From JAVKBW01 sp040222995 (GTDB lineage Bacteria > Pseudomonadota > Alphaproteobacteria > UBA8366 > Aestuariispiraceae), in assembly GCA_040222995.1 (NCBI GenBank), contig JAVKBW010000097.1, forward strand, positions 186,001 through 250,000: a stretch of 64,000 bases of DNA. Direction: 5' to 3'. A model generated the notes under the pieces. It searched no databases. It saw only the letters and a program-made list of their open reading frames with translations, and was not told the DNA's origin. A program made the position numbers and the translations under genes. This document shows positions 8,353 to 17,487 of the stretch, piece after piece; the stretch's first letter is position 1, and every line of letters begins with the position of its first letter.

Positions 8353-9453
8353 ATGGGTTTCAATTGCGGCATTGTCGGCCTGCCGAATGTCGGCAAGTCA
8401 TCGCTGTTCAACGCGCTGACGGCGACACAGGCGGCGGAATCGGCGAACTACCCGTTCTGCACAATCGAACCGAATGTCGGCCGTGTGTCGGTTCCCGATC
8501 CAAGGCTGGATAATCTGGCCGAGCTGGCGAAGTCGGCCAAGATCATTCCGACGCAACTGGAATTCGTCGATATCGCAGGCCTTGTGCGCGGCGCGTCGAA
8601 AGGCGAGGGGCTGGGCAACCAGTTTCTCGGCAATATCCGCTCGGTCGATGCAATCGCCCATGTCGTGCGGTGCTTCGAATCCGACGATATCACCCATGTC
8701 GAAGGGTCGGTCGACCCGGTGCGCGATGCAGAGACTGTCGATACCGAACTGATGATCGCCGATCTGGAATCGGTCGAAAAACGGCTTGTCGACCGGGAAA
8801 AGCGCGCCAAAGGAAATGACAAGGAAGCGAAGGCGGAAGTGCCGATTTTGCAGCGCGTCGTGGAAGCCCTGCGCGACGGGCGTCCGGCCCGGACGGTCGA
8901 CATGTCGAAGGAGGAAATGCCGATTTTCCGGCGGCTGCAGTTGCTGACCGCCAAACCGGTTCTGTATGTCGCCAATGTCGATGAGGAGTCGGCGGCGACC
9001 GGCAATGAATATTCGGCGCGGATGGTCGAGAAGGCGAAAGCGGAGGGGGCGGAATGCGTGGTCATTTCGGCGGCTATCGAATCCGAGATCGCGCAGCTTG
9101 GCTCAGCCGAGGAAAAGGCCGAATTTCTGGATTCCCTGGGGCTGGAGGAAACCGGCCTGTCGCAGGTGATCCGCGCCGGTTACCAGTTGCTGGACCAGAT
9201 CACTTTCTTCACCATCGGCCCGAAGGAAGCACGGGCCTGGACGGTCGGCATCGGCGCATCCGCGCCGCAGGCGGCGGGTGTCATCCATACCGATTTCGAA
9301 CGCGGTTTCATCGCGGCGGAAACCATCGCCTATCCGGATTTCATCGCCGGCAAGGGCGAGGCCGGCGCGAAAGAGATGGGCAAGATGCGGCTGGAAGGGC
9401 GGGACTACAAGGTGAAGGACGGCGACGTTTTCCACTTCCGCTTCAATGTCTGA
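8353..9453 (+). CDS. ychF: Redox-regulated ATPase YchF (Obg family)
   Basis: A 366-residue P-loop NTPase. GLPNVGKSS occupies residues 9-17 and the G3 region reads DIAGLVRGASKGEGLGN. The usual NKxD specificity motif is replaced, as expected for YchF, which prefers ATP over GTP. The C-terminal TGS domain ends with DGDVFHFRFNV. YchF binds ribosomes and is linked to stress and translation control in other bacteria. It begins 2 bases after pth. Confidence 0.96.
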   Translation: MGFNCGIVGLPNVGKSSLFNALTATQAAESANYPFCTIEPNVGRVSVPDPRLDNLAELAKSAKIIPTQLEFVDIAGLVRGASKGEGLGNQFLGNIRSVDAIAHVVRCFESDDITHVEGSVDPVRDAETVDTELMIADLESVEKRLVDREKRAKGNDKEAKAEVPILQRVVEALRDGRPARTVDMSKEEMPIFRRLQLLTAKPVLYVANVDEESAATGNEYSARMVEKAKAEGAECVVISAAIESEIAQLGSAEEKAEFLDSLGLEETGLSQVIRAGYQLLDQITFFTIGPKEARAWTVGIGASAPQAAGVIHTDFERGFIAAETIAYPDFIAGKGEAGAKEMGKMRLEGRDYKVKDGDVFHFRFNV

Positions 9454-9459
9454 GCCGCA

Positions 9460-10047
9460 CTAACGGTCCGGCCGTTTTATCAGGAAAATAGCGAGGCCGG
9501 TCAGCGCGCCCAGCGTATCCAGCAGCATGTCCTTCTGGGCGTCCCAGACATCGCCCTGCGAACCGAGGAACGACGCACCTTCCTCGCCGCCCTGCAACGC
9601 GGCGAACCACCATTCGATGATTTCGTAGGCGGCCGCCAGCGCCATGATGGAAAACAGCGCGAACAGCAGAACCGGCACGGTTCTGGTGATCCAGCCCCGG
9701 CGGCGCATCAGTTCCGCGACCGGATAGGACCACAAGCCGATCGTGTAATGTCCGATCCGGTCGAAATGGTTACGCTCCCATCCGAACAGGTCCGTCACCC
9801 CGTCGAAGGGAACGCGCTCGAACGTGTAGTGTCCGCCGACGGTGTGCCAGAACATCCACACCGCCATCAGCAGGTAGGCCGTGTTGCTGAAGCGGAATAC
9901 CCGATAGGTCAGGACAAGAAGCAGGAAGATGCCGATTACCGGCAGATTTTCCGCCCACCAGACCGCCCGATCATACGGGTCCACCGCCCAGAACGCCCAG
10001 AACAGGATGAAGACAAGCGCCAGTAATGTCGGTAGTCGGTTCGCCAT
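9460..10047 (-). CDS. DUF2238 (YjdF-type) integral membrane protein
   Basis: A 195-residue protein with five or six hydrophobic segments and the pattern of DUF2238/YjdF proteins: WHTVGGHYTFERVPF, RNHFDRIGHY, YEIIEWW and a late DVWDAQKDMLLDTLGA motif rich in conserved acidic and His residues. The function of the family is unknown; the His/Asp residues near membranes could bind a metal (inference). The ATG at 10047 has AGGA at the right distance; 12 further in-frame residues upstream are not needed. It converges on ychF with a 6-base gap. Confidence 0.85.
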   Translation of the reverse strand: MANRLPTLLALVFILFWAFWAVDPYDRAVWWAENLPVIGIFLLLVLTYRVFRFSNTAYLLMAVWMFWHTVGGHYTFERVPFDGVTDLFGWERNHFDRIGHYTIGLWSYPVAELMRRRGWITRTVPVLLFALFSIMALAAAYEIIEWWFAALQGGEEGASFLGSQGDVWDAQKDMLLDTLGALTGLAIFLIKRPDR

Positions 10048-10164
10048 CGTCCATTCCTGCTGGCTGTTCCCGGTTTCGCACAACCATTTCCTGATCCGGC
10101 TGGGAATGCAATGGCGGGCGCGGTACGATCAGGGAGAAGGGCAGTAACGGGAAGGGTCTTTTCA

Positions 10165-11067
10165 ATGGATGTTGTGACGGATCGGGGGATAGACCATCTG
10201 GTGATCGCGGTCCGCGATCTCGAGAAAGCTGCGGCGGCGTATCGGCAACTGGGCTTCACGACGACGCCGGTGGCGCATCACCCCTGGGGCACGTCGAACG
10301 TTCTGGTGCAACTCGACCGGTTTTTCCTGGAGATCATCGCCGTTACCGACGAAACGAAACTTATCCCGCCGACCGACCGGCAGTTCAGTTTCGGCAGTTT
10401 TCTGCGCGAATTTCTGGACTCGGATCAGGGGCTGGCCATGCTGGTTTTCGAAAGTTTCGATGCCTCGGCGGATTGCGCGGAATTTCAACGCAAGGGAATT
10501 TCTTCGTTTGACCGGTTCGATTTCGAACGCAAGGCGGTGTTGCCGGACGGGTCGACGGCGGTGGTTGGATTTTCGCTGGCCTTTGTCGCGCCGCCGTCGA
10601 TGCCGAAAGCGGTGTTCTTCACCTGCCAGCAGCATGCGCCGCAGTATTTCTGGAAACCGGCTTACCAGACCCATGCGAACGGTGCGCTGGGCATCGGCGC
10701 GGTCGCGATGGCGGCTGTAAATCCGCAAGACCTGACGCCTCTGATGCAGGCTTTACAGGGTGAAGATTCCGTTCAGCAAACAGACGGCGGCCTGCATGTC
10801 GGCACCGCGCGGGGTTGGGTCGATGTTCTGACCCCGGATGCCTGTATGGCATGGTACGGTGACTGCTTTGTCGATCTGCAGCGTGACGGCCCCCGGTTCT
10901 TCGCCACGCGAATCGCCGTTGCGGATCTGGCGGCGACGGAAGCGCTTTTGCAGCAGAACGGCGTTCCCTGTTCCTGGTGCAAGGCAGGCCTGCTGGTTTC
11001 GCCCGAATACCTGTACGGGATGGCGATCGCCTTCGTGCAGGCCCCGGAAACCCCGGTAAATCCCTGA
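10165..11067 (+). CDS. VOC family protein (glyoxalase-like domain)
   Basis: A 300-residue protein with a vicinal-oxygen-chelate fold. It opens with GIDHLVIAVRDLEKA and RQLGFTTTPVAHHPWGTSN, which match the Glyoxalase_3-like group. The metal-ligand positions are plausibly H10 (residue numbering from the chosen start) and an acidic residue in FFLEII. A second weaker VOC half spans the C-terminus (RIAVADLAATEALLQ). The substrate cannot be told from sequence. GGAAGGG precedes the ATG at 10165. It is divergent from the DUF2238 gene. Confidence 0.8.
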   Translation: MDVVTDRGIDHLVIAVRDLEKAAAAYRQLGFTTTPVAHHPWGTSNVLVQLDRFFLEIIAVTDETKLIPPTDRQFSFGSFLREFLDSDQGLAMLVFESFDASADCAEFQRKGISSFDRFDFERKAVLPDGSTAVVGFSLAFVAPPSMPKAVFFTCQQHAPQYFWKPAYQTHANGALGIGAVAMAAVNPQDLTPLMQALQGEDSVQQTDGGLHVGTARGWVDVLTPDACMAWYGDCFVDLQRDGPRFFATRIAVADLAATEALLQQNGVPCSWCKAGLLVSPEYLYGMAIAFVQAPETPVNP

Positions 11068-11328
11068 CTCTAATGATTTTTGGCAGTTTTCCGCGCTGTT
11101 CGCGCCAGTAGCGCCGCTGCGTGTATCGGCCTAAAACAGCCTCTGCTTGTTTACGCCGGAACGCTATTGTGCTATAAGACCGGCCATCTCAGAAGAGGTT
11201 CAGCTACCCCAGAACCGGGTTGGAATTGCCGGTCGGAAATGATCAGCGATGAATGGGCGCTGTTGATTCCGTGCAATGGAATACCTGAAAATCGGGCGGG
11301 GGTCGATCCTTCCGGGATCAGAATTTTT

Positions 11329-11700
11329 ATGGCTAGTCCTTATCTTGAAAAACCGCGGCGCAGCCTGCAGCAGGCGCTGGCGGAGTGCGGCCGTAACCCG
11401 GCGGAAGTGGGCATCACCGAGCCGGCATCCGTTCAGGAAACACACCGTATTCTCGAACCGCTCCGGCATTCGCTTCCCATGACGGTTCTGGTGGTTGTTG
11501 TTCTGGCCATCGCGGCAGCGGGGGTCGTTTTCGTGAACGACCGGGCGAACATGGTGGCGGATGCCGTTGATGACAATATCTGGAACTCGAACGGGGTTGT
11601 ACCGGCCTCCGGCCCGAACCCGCAGGCGCTTGAGGACGACACGTTTGCCGATCCTGACGCGCCGCCGGTGGAATTCGGCGAGCCCGGTGCAATCGAGTAA
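11329..11700 (+). CDS. Hypothetical single-pass membrane protein
   Basis: I do not recognise it. From ATG 11329 it is 123 residues: a basic N-terminal region (YLEKPRRSLQQAL), one strongly hydrophobic segment (about 52-72), and an acidic, Pro-rich C-terminus facing the other side. The frame is open for another 80 residues upstream, but those look non-coding. It converges on sdhB and shares a terminator with it. The coding call rests on the clean membrane segment and codon pattern. Confidence 0.55.
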   Translation: MASPYLEKPRRSLQQALAECGRNPAEVGITEPASVQETHRILEPLRHSLPMTVLVVVVLAIAAAGVVFVNDRANMVADAVDDNIWNSNGVVPASGPNPQALEDDTFADPDAPPVEFGEPGAIE

Positions 11701-11722
11701 CAGCCGGAACAGCCAGTAAAAA

Positions 11723-11744
11723 AGGCAGGATCGAAAGCCTGCCT
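11723..11744. terminator. Bidirectional rho-independent terminator between 11.7-kb gene and sdhB
   Basis: AGGCAGG (11723-11729) pairs with CCTGCCT (11738-11744) across an 8-base loop. On the minus strand it is followed by TTTTTTAC, a strong signal ending sdhCDAB; on the plus strand by CTTT, a weaker one. Confidence 0.8.
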
Positions 11745-11778
11745 CTTTCACGCAAAAGATTGATTTCCACAACCGGCG

Positions 11779-12561
11779 TCAGATCTGACGGGCGATCATC
11801 AGTTTCTTGATCTCCGCAATCGCCAGGGCCGGGTTCAGGCCTTTCGGGCATGCCTTGGTGCAATTCATGATCGTGTGGCAGCGATACAGCCTGAACGGAT
11901 CTTCGAGATTGTCGAGGCGTTCGCCGGTATATTCGTCGCGGCTGTCGGCGATCCACCGGTAGGCCTGCAGCAGGATCGCCGGTCCCAGATACCGGTCGCC
12001 GTTCCACCAGTAGCTCGGGCACGATGTCGAGCAGCAGAAACACAGGATGCATTCATAAAGCCCGTCCAGTTTTTCGCGATCTTCCGGCGATTGCAGGCGT
12101 TCCTGGTCGGGCGGCGGCGGGGTCTGGGTTTTCATCCACGGTTCAATGGAGGAAAGCTGGGCATAGACCGTGTTCACATCCGGAATCAGATCCTTCACGA
12201 CCTTCATATGCGGCAGCGGGTAGATTTTCGCGTCGCCCTTGATGTCGCTGATGAATTTGGTGCAGGCCAGCGTGTTCGTGCCGTCGATGTTCATTGCGCA
12301 GGAACCGCAGATGCCTTCCCGGCAGGACCGCCGGAAGGTCAGCGTCTGGTCTACCTCGTTCTTGATCTTGATGATCGCGTCGAGAACCATCGGCCCGCAA
12401 TCGTCGAGATCGATCGTGTAGCTGTCGATCTGCGGGTTTTTGCCGTCGTCCGGGTTCCAGCGGTAAACGTGAAAGGTTTTCGGCCGCTTCGCGCCGTCCG
12501 GCGCCGGCCAGGTCTTGCCCTTGCCAATCCGTGAATTCGCCGGAAGATTAAATTCCACCAT
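11779..12561 (-). CDS. sdhB: Succinate dehydrogenase iron-sulfur subunit
   Basis: A 260-residue subunit carrying electrons from the flavin in SdhA to quinone. The [2Fe-2S] cysteines are C80, C85, C88 and C100; the C-terminal ferredoxin part has CILCFCCSTSCPS and CHTIMNCTKACPKGLNP for the [4Fe-4S] and [3Fe-4S] clusters. It is the last gene of sdhC-sdhD-sdhA-sdhB and ends before a strong terminator. AAGGAG precedes the ATG. Confidence 0.98.
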   Translation of the reverse strand: MVEFNLPANSRIGKGKTWPAPDGAKRPKTFHVYRWNPDDGKNPQIDSYTIDLDDCGPMVLDAIIKIKNEVDQTLTFRRSCREGICGSCAMNIDGTNTLACTKFISDIKGDAKIYPLPHMKVVKDLIPDVNTVYAQLSSIEPWMKTQTPPPPDQERLQSPEDREKLDGLYECILCFCCSTSCPSYWWNGDRYLGPAILLQAYRWIADSRDEYTGERLDNLEDPFRLYRCHTIMNCTKACPKGLNPALAIAEIKKLMIARQI

Positions 12562-12624
12562 TTGAGGATACTCCTTTGTCTTCCCTGTGCCTGTAGCCGC
12601 GGTACGGTGATCGGCGGATGCCGA

Positions 12625-14418
12625 TCAATACACCCGCGCTTTCGGCGGAATTGTCTGTACGTCGTTCGACATGGGCTGAAGGTTGACTGAACGATAGTCG
12701 ATATCGATCTCGCCCTTCTCGTCGATCCAGCACATGGTGTGTTTCATCCAGTTTTCGTCGTCCCGGTCCGGATAGTCGTCGCGCGCCTGTGCGCCACGCG
12801 ATTCCTTGCGGTTTTCGGCACAGACGATGGTCATCATCGCCTGTTCGATGAGATTCTCGAATTCCAGCGTTTCAACCAGATCGGAATTCCAGATCATCGA
12901 CCGGTCGGACACCTTGATGTCGTCGCGGCCGGCCCAGACCTTCTTCATCTTGTCGATGCCCGGTTTCAGAATGTCTTCGGTGCGGAACACCGCGCAATGT
13001 TGCTGCATGGCGCGCTGCATGTCGTTGCGAAGCTCCGCCGTTGTGGTGCCGCCATCGGCGTGACGCGCCTTGTCCAGACGATCCAGCGCCATCTGGCCGG
13101 CATTCTTCGGTAGCGGCGGCGGTTCGCCTTCCTTCTGCACGATTTCGCCGCAGCGTAGCGCACAGGCCCGGCCGAAGACGACCAGATCAAGCAGCGAGTT
13201 GGAGCCGAGCCGGTTTGCGCCGTGCACCGAAACACAGGCCGCTTCGCCCGCCGCCATCAGACCCGGTACAATGGTTGTTTCGCCGCCTTTGGTCTGGGTC
13301 AGCACTTCGCCGTGGAAGTTGGTCGGAATGCCGCCCATGTTGTAATGACAGGTCGGCACGACCGGGATCGGTTCCTTCGAGACATCGACGCCGGCGAAAA
13401 TTCGCGCCGATTCCGAAATTCCCGGCAGGCGCTGTTCGATCACATCCGGATCGAGATGCTCGATATGCAGGTGAATGTGATCCTTTTCCGCTCCGACGCC
13501 CCGGCCTTCGTTGATTTCCATGGTCATCGAGCGGCTGACGACATCGCGCGACGCCAGATCCTTGGCGGATGGCGCGTAGCGTTCCATGAAGCGTTCGCCT
13601 TCCGAATTCGTCAGGTACCCGCCTTCACCGCGCACGCCTTCCGTGATCAGGCAGCCGGCTCCGTAAATTCCGGTCGGGTGGAACTGGACGAATTCCATGT
13701 CCTGCATCGGCAGGCCGGCGCGTGCGACCATGCCGCCGCCGTCGCCGGTACAGGTATGGGCGGAGGTCGCCGAAAAGTAGACCCGGCCATAGCCGCCGGT
13801 CGCCAGAACGACCATCTTCGCCCGGAAACGGTGAATCGTGCCGTCGTCGAGGTTCCAGGCCATGACGCCGACGCAGACTCCGTCGTCGTTCATGATCAGG
13901 TCGAGCGCGAAATATTCGATGAAAAATTCCGCCTGATGCTTCAGCGACTGCTGATACAGGGTATGAAGAATGGCGTGGCCTGTCCGGTCGGCGGCGGCGC
14001 AGGTGCGCTGTGCGGCCGGGCCTTCGCCCATATTCTGCATCATCCCGCCGAATGGCCGCTGATAGATCTTGCCGTCTTCTGTGCGGCTGAACGGAACGCC
14101 GTAATGTTCAAGCTCGATAATCGCCGGCGCGGCCTCGCGCACCATGTATTCGATGGCGTCCTGATCGCCCAGCCAGTCCGACCCCTTGACAGTGTCGTAC
14201 ATGTGCCAGCGCCAGTCGTCCGGGCCCATATTGCCCAATGAGGCGGAAATGCCGCCCTGGGCGGCGACCGTGTGCGACCGGGTCGGGAATACCTTCGTGA
14301 TGCAGGCAGTCTTAAGCCCCTGTTCGGCCATGCCGAATGTCGCGCGCAGGCCCGCGCCGCCAGCGCCGACCACAACGACGTCGTAGGTATGGTCGACGAT
14401 CTTGTAGCTATCGGTCAT
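12625..14418 (-). CDS. sdhA: Succinate dehydrogenase flavoprotein subunit
   Basis: A 597-residue catalytic subunit oxidising succinate to fumarate in the TCA cycle. It shows the FAD-binding VVGAGGAGLRA (17-27), the covalent-FAD histidine in SHTVAAQGG (H49), and the active-site regions GEGPAAQRTCAAADRTGH and HYNMGGIPTN. The length is normal. It starts 2 bases after sdhD, with GGGAG before the ATG. Confidence 0.98.
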   Translation of the reverse strand: MTDSYKIVDHTYDVVVVGAGGAGLRATFGMAEQGLKTACITKVFPTRSHTVAAQGGISASLGNMGPDDWRWHMYDTVKGSDWLGDQDAIEYMVREAAPAIIELEHYGVPFSRTEDGKIYQRPFGGMMQNMGEGPAAQRTCAAADRTGHAILHTLYQQSLKHQAEFFIEYFALDLIMNDDGVCVGVMAWNLDDGTIHRFRAKMVVLATGGYGRVYFSATSAHTCTGDGGGMVARAGLPMQDMEFVQFHPTGIYGAGCLITEGVRGEGGYLTNSEGERFMERYAPSAKDLASRDVVSRSMTMEINEGRGVGAEKDHIHLHIEHLDPDVIEQRLPGISESARIFAGVDVSKEPIPVVPTCHYNMGGIPTNFHGEVLTQTKGGETTIVPGLMAAGEAACVSVHGANRLGSNSLLDLVVFGRACALRCGEIVQKEGEPPPLPKNAGQMALDRLDKARHADGGTTTAELRNDMQRAMQQHCAVFRTEDILKPGIDKMKKVWAGRDDIKVSDRSMIWNSDLVETLEFENLIEQAMMTIVCAENRKESRGAQARDDYPDRDDENWMKHTMCWIDEKGEIDIDYRSVNLQPMSNDVQTIPPKARVY

Positions 14419-14420
14419 GT

Positions 14421-14801
14421 TTATGCTCCCAATGCGATCTTGAGGACCGCGTAACCGCAGGCGACAGCAAGCACGGCGCTTGCGAACTTCACGAACAGAA
14501 TCGTCGCCAGTTTGGTGAATTCAGTATGAATATAGTCTTCGATGACAACCTGCAGGCCAAGCTGCAGGTGGTGGAAGGTTGCGACGATCAACAGCAGCAT
14601 CAGAACCGTGTTCCACGGCTGAGCAAGCCAACCGGCGACGGTTCCGTATCCGGCGCCTGACAACGTGATGACCGAATAGACGAACCACAGGGTCAATGGC
14701 ACCAGGGCGACGGCGGTGACCCGCTGCCCCCACCAGTGATGGGTGCCGTTCTTCGCCGAACCGAGACCGCGTACCGTCGCGAGACGTGTTTTCAATGGCA
14801 T
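14421..14801 (-). CDS. sdhD: Succinate dehydrogenase hydrophobic membrane anchor subunit
   Basis: A 126-residue protein with three predicted membrane helices that, with SdhC, anchors the enzyme and forms the quinone and haem b site. The N-terminal GSAKNGTHHWWGQRVTA and the central HHLQLGLQVVIEDYIH are typical of alphaproteobacterial SdhD. AGGAGGATG is a strong ribosome site. It lies 12 bases downstream of sdhC. Confidence 0.95.
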   Translation of the reverse strand: MPLKTRLATVRGLGSAKNGTHHWWGQRVTAVALVPLTLWFVYSVITLSGAGYGTVAGWLAQPWNTVLMLLLIVATFHHLQLGLQVVIEDYIHTEFTKLATILFVKFASAVLAVACGYAVLKIALGA

Positions 14802-14813
14802 CAGATCATCCTC

Positions 14814-15200
14814 CTATATCAAGAAATAGCCGACAATCCATGCCAGCCCGGTGAGGATAAAAGAGGAAGCGACCATGATATGGCCGGAAAGCGCCGCACT
14901 GGTGAGTTCGAGACCCTTGCCGGCATCCCAGAACAGGTGGCGGATACCGTTCGCCAGATGGTAGAATAGCGCCCAGGTCCAGCCCAATAGAAGCAGTAAC
15001 CCGATAATGCTGCCGGCAAGGTCCTGCGCTGTCGCGAAGGATTCCGCACCACCGGCCAGCGCCAGAAGCCAGTAGGCCATGAAGATTGTGCCGAAAGCCA
15101 GGCCGACGCCGGTGATCCGATGAATAATCGAATACGCCATGGTCCATTCGAACCGGTACACCTGCAGATGCGGCGATAATGGTCTGTTGTCCGTCGTCAT
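14814..15200 (-). CDS. sdhC: Succinate dehydrogenase cytochrome b556 subunit
   Basis: A 128-residue subunit with three membrane helices. RPLSPHLQVYR, then SIIHRITGVGL and the LFYHLANGIRHLFWDAG segment with its haem-ligand region, are family signatures. The ATG at 15200 is preferred over upstream in-frame codons because AGGGGGGA precedes it and MTTDNRPLSPHL is the usual start. First gene of the operon. Confidence 0.96.
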   Translation of the reverse strand: MTTDNRPLSPHLQVYRFEWTMAYSIIHRITGVGLAFGTIFMAYWLLALAGGAESFATAQDLAGSIIGLLLLLGWTWALFYHLANGIRHLFWDAGKGLELTSAALSGHIMVASSFILTGLAWIVGYFLI

Positions 15201-15327
15201 GGGTCCCCCCTGCATTCGGCGCCTCACGATACCCGGATAGGGCGGCGCTCCTGATCTGATGGCCGACGGTGAGCGCCGGCAGAAAATTTCGAATCCGAAC
15301 CGCTTCCCCACAAGCAGCATATTCCCT

Positions 15328-15355
15328 AGCGTACCCGGAGATGATGAACAGTCAA
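15328..15355 (-). promoter_or_regulatory. Predicted promoter of sdhCDAB
   Basis: On the minus strand TTGACT (15355-15350) and TACGCT (15333-15328) are spaced by 16 bases. The start would be near 15321, leaving a leader of about 120 bases before sdhC. Confidence 0.45.
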
Positions 15356-15457
15356 AAGGGTTTTTGTCGCACAGGGAAGGTTTCTGCTGAATTTGGCTGA
15401 AAACAAGCGATGTCCGCTTCGATTAAGCGATTGTTTTCCCAAAGAAAATGGCGCTTG

Positions 15458-15478
15458 TGTGGATAAGGTTGTGGATAA
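15458..15478 (-). promoter_or_regulatory. Two tandem perfect DnaA boxes
   Basis: TGTGGATAA occurs at 15458-15466 and again at 15470-15478, i.e. two direct TTATCCACA boxes on the minus strand, 12 bases apart start to start. TTATCCACA is the consensus high-affinity DnaA site. They lie about 100 bases upstream of the sdh -35 element. Whether they belong to an origin, a DnaA-controlled promoter or a titration site is open. Confidence 0.55.
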
Positions 15479-15877
15479 GCAGGGGGTGGATTGGGGGCTA
15501 ACTACCTAATAATGCACAGAAAAATCGGGCATCGGGTGATTTTTCAATAGATTCGCGTCGACGAGTTTGAAACACTGACGACCGGCGAAACAGGACGTCA
15601 GTCTCTGTTTCGGAGGCTGGCGGTAAACGCCGGCGGTTGTGGGCTTTCGGGCCTGTGGTTGCCGGGCAGGCCGTTTCCTGCCGGGTGGGCGGCGTCTTGC
15701 GGGGCGTCTTCTTCTTCGGCGCAGGCCTCACGCGTCAGATTTGCGGCACTTTCGTGTCTGTGGATCAGGGTCGGGTGCTGTGGGTCTCAGTGCTTGCCAG
15801 GGTGACCGAGCTTCTACAGTTCCCGGCCTGACGCACCGTTGTTCAAACTCGATACGATAGATTTGCGTGACGATCGG

Positions 15878-16510
15878 CTATTGTCTGAGGGTGCGGTTTG
15901 CCATGCGCCACCGCCAAGGTGGAGTGGGATTCGTTGTATTCCACAAACCGGCTTTCCTAGATTTTGCAATGTTTTCCAATCGATTCAGAGAGCTTTGCCG
16001 CTCTCTGGACAAGTGGGTGTAATGCCGCCGCAAAACCCAGGCATGACCCAATATGACCAATTGTTCATTTACATTCGTAAATTTCGGGTTGTCGTCATTT
16101 TTCACAAAAATAGTTGCAAGGGATCGGCGATGAATGTCCAGACCATGCCCTTCCAGGAGAACTTTCTTCCCGCCAATAAGATTTACCAGCCCAAATGTCG
16201 CCAAATCGCCCCATGGTTGGCCATCCTCCGGGCAGTCTATCGCATCCAGCCGGATTTTTACTTGGAGACCCTGCATTTTGCCGCCGAGCATTTTGACAAT
16301 GACGGTATCTCCGTCCACCACGCGAACAACCCGGGCGTCAACAAAGCCTGACCACTCAATGCCGGCGACAGGCTTCTGCTCATATACTCCAAATCTATTG
16401 CGATGCTTTTTGTTGCGTTTGTATCTGCGGTTCCGAGGCCTGAATTGTACGTACAAAAAGAGCGCTAGGCAAAGCAGAGATAGCTCCCACGATAGGTATA
16501 CATCTTGCAT
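15878..16510 (-). CDS. Thermonuclease (SNase-like) family protein with N-terminal membrane anchor
   Basis: A 210-residue protein. After an N-terminal hydrophobic helix (residues 5-22) and a very basic stretch (RPRNRRYKRNKK), it carries the SNase fold: RVVRVVDGDTV, IRLDAIDCPE, and the IHRRSLATIFV strand with the expected catalytic Arg. The C-terminus LENIAKSRKAGLW is also typical. SNase proteins cut DNA and RNA with calcium; the anchor suggests action outside the cytoplasm (inference). Its base composition is clearly more AT-rich than the neighbours, so it may have been acquired. About 90 AT-rich bases separate it from the CoA lyase gene. Confidence 0.85.
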   Translation of the reverse strand: MQDVYLSWELSLLCLALFLYVQFRPRNRRYKRNKKHRNRFGVYEQKPVAGIEWSGFVDARVVRVVDGDTVIVKMLGGKMQGLQVKIRLDAIDCPEDGQPWGDLATFGLVNLIGGKKVLLEGHGLDIHRRSLATIFVKNDDNPKFTNVNEQLVILGHAWVLRRHYTHLSRERQSSLNRLENIAKSRKAGLWNTTNPTPPWRWRMANRTLRQ

Positions 16511-16599
16511 TTTTCTGATCGCATCTACTGTTCACACACGCAAACATTAGAGTAGCTGATCGAAAATTCACAAATATTGGTTGATAAAATGTATCTCAA

Positions 16600-17487
16600 T
16601 TACGCCGCAACGTCTGCGTCCAGCGCGGCGATGTTTTCCGCCAGCGCCAGAACCTGACGGGCCGTTTCGGCATGCAGGTTTTCGATCAGTTTGCCGTCCA
16701 GCACCGCGACGCCCTTGCCGTCGGCGATGGCCGCATCGAAGGCGTCGATAACCTTGCGGGCATGCGAGATGTCGTTTTCGGTCGGCCCGAAGACAGCGTT
16801 GGCGGCGGCAAGCGTTTTCGGATGGATCAGGCTTTTGCCGTCGAAACCGAATTCCCGTCCCTGGCGGCAGGAGGCCTTGAAACCGGCATCGTCGTCGAGA
16901 TCGAGATGCACGCCGTCGATGATCGCCAACCCATGGGCGCGCGCCGCCAGCACCGTCATGCCGAGGCTGGTCACAAGCGGCAGGCGTTCCGTTGTATGCA
17001 AGGCGCCGAGGTCCTTCACCAGATCGGACGTCCCCATGACGAAGCCGCCCAGCCGCGGCGAAGCGGCGGCTATCTCACGAATGTTGAGGATCGCCATCGG
17101 CGACTCGATCATGCACCAGATCGCCATGCCGTCCGGCGCGCCGGCCGCGGCCATGGCGCTGTCGACCGAAAGAACATCGGAAACGGACGATACTTTCGGC
17201 ACCAGAATAGCATCGGCGGACGTTCGGGCGATGGCGGCGATGTCGTCACGGCCCCAGTCGGTGTCCAGCGCATTGATGCGGACCAGAATTTCCCGCCTGC
17301 CGTAGCCGCCTTTGCCCAGTTCAACGGTGATGGTCGTGCGGGACTCGGTCTTGGCGTTCGGGGCGATGGAATCCTCAAGATCCATAATCAGCGCGTCAGC
17401 CGCCAGCCGCCGGCCCTTGTCCAGGGCTCGCGCATTGGAACCCGGCATATAGAGAAACGACCGTCTCGGCCGGCTGCTGATACTCAT
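16600..17487 (-). CDS. CoA ester lyase, HpcH/HpaI aldolase/CitE-like family
   Basis: A 295-residue TIM-barrel enzyme of the malyl-CoA/citramalyl-CoA lyase group. The N-terminal RRSFLYMPGSNARALDK and ALIMDLEDS, the IESPMAI with a metal-binding Glu, the MGTSDLVKDLG segment and the C-terminal FDGKSLIHPKTL are family signatures. Likely reactions are cleavage of malyl-CoA-type thioesters; the exact substrate cannot be read. The ATG at 17487 is chosen over open sequence upstream because AAGGG precedes it and the protein then starts at the usual place. It is divergent from pdxY. Confidence 0.85.
   Translation of the reverse strand: MSISSRPRRSFLYMPGSNARALDKGRRLAADALIMDLEDSIAPNAKTESRTTITVELGKGGYGRREILVRINALDTDWGRDDIAAIARTSADAILVPKVSSVSDVLSVDSAMAAAGAPDGMAIWCMIESPMAILNIREIAAASPRLGGFVMGTSDLVKDLGALHTTERLPLVTSLGMTVLAARAHGLAIIDGVHLDLDDDAGFKASCRQGREFGFDGKSLIHPKTLAAANAVFGPTENDISHARKVIDAFDAAIADGKGVAVLDGKLIENLHAETARQVLALAENIAALDADVAA

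Larger units (their letters stand above)
15201..15877. other. Gene-free region upstream of sdhCDAB
   Basis: About 680 bases without a convincing gene. It holds a predicted sdh promoter, two perfect DnaA boxes and one near-match (15510-15518, one mismatch). A further TGTGGATCA (8 of 9) occurs near 15760. The frames at 15498-15731 and 15637-15831 are low-complexity and were not accepted as genes. Confidence 0.6.

Noticed and set aside
15498..15731. Minus-strand 77-codon frame upstream of sdhC
   Set aside because: Lys/Arg/Pro low complexity, no ribosome site, and opposite to another equally long frame.
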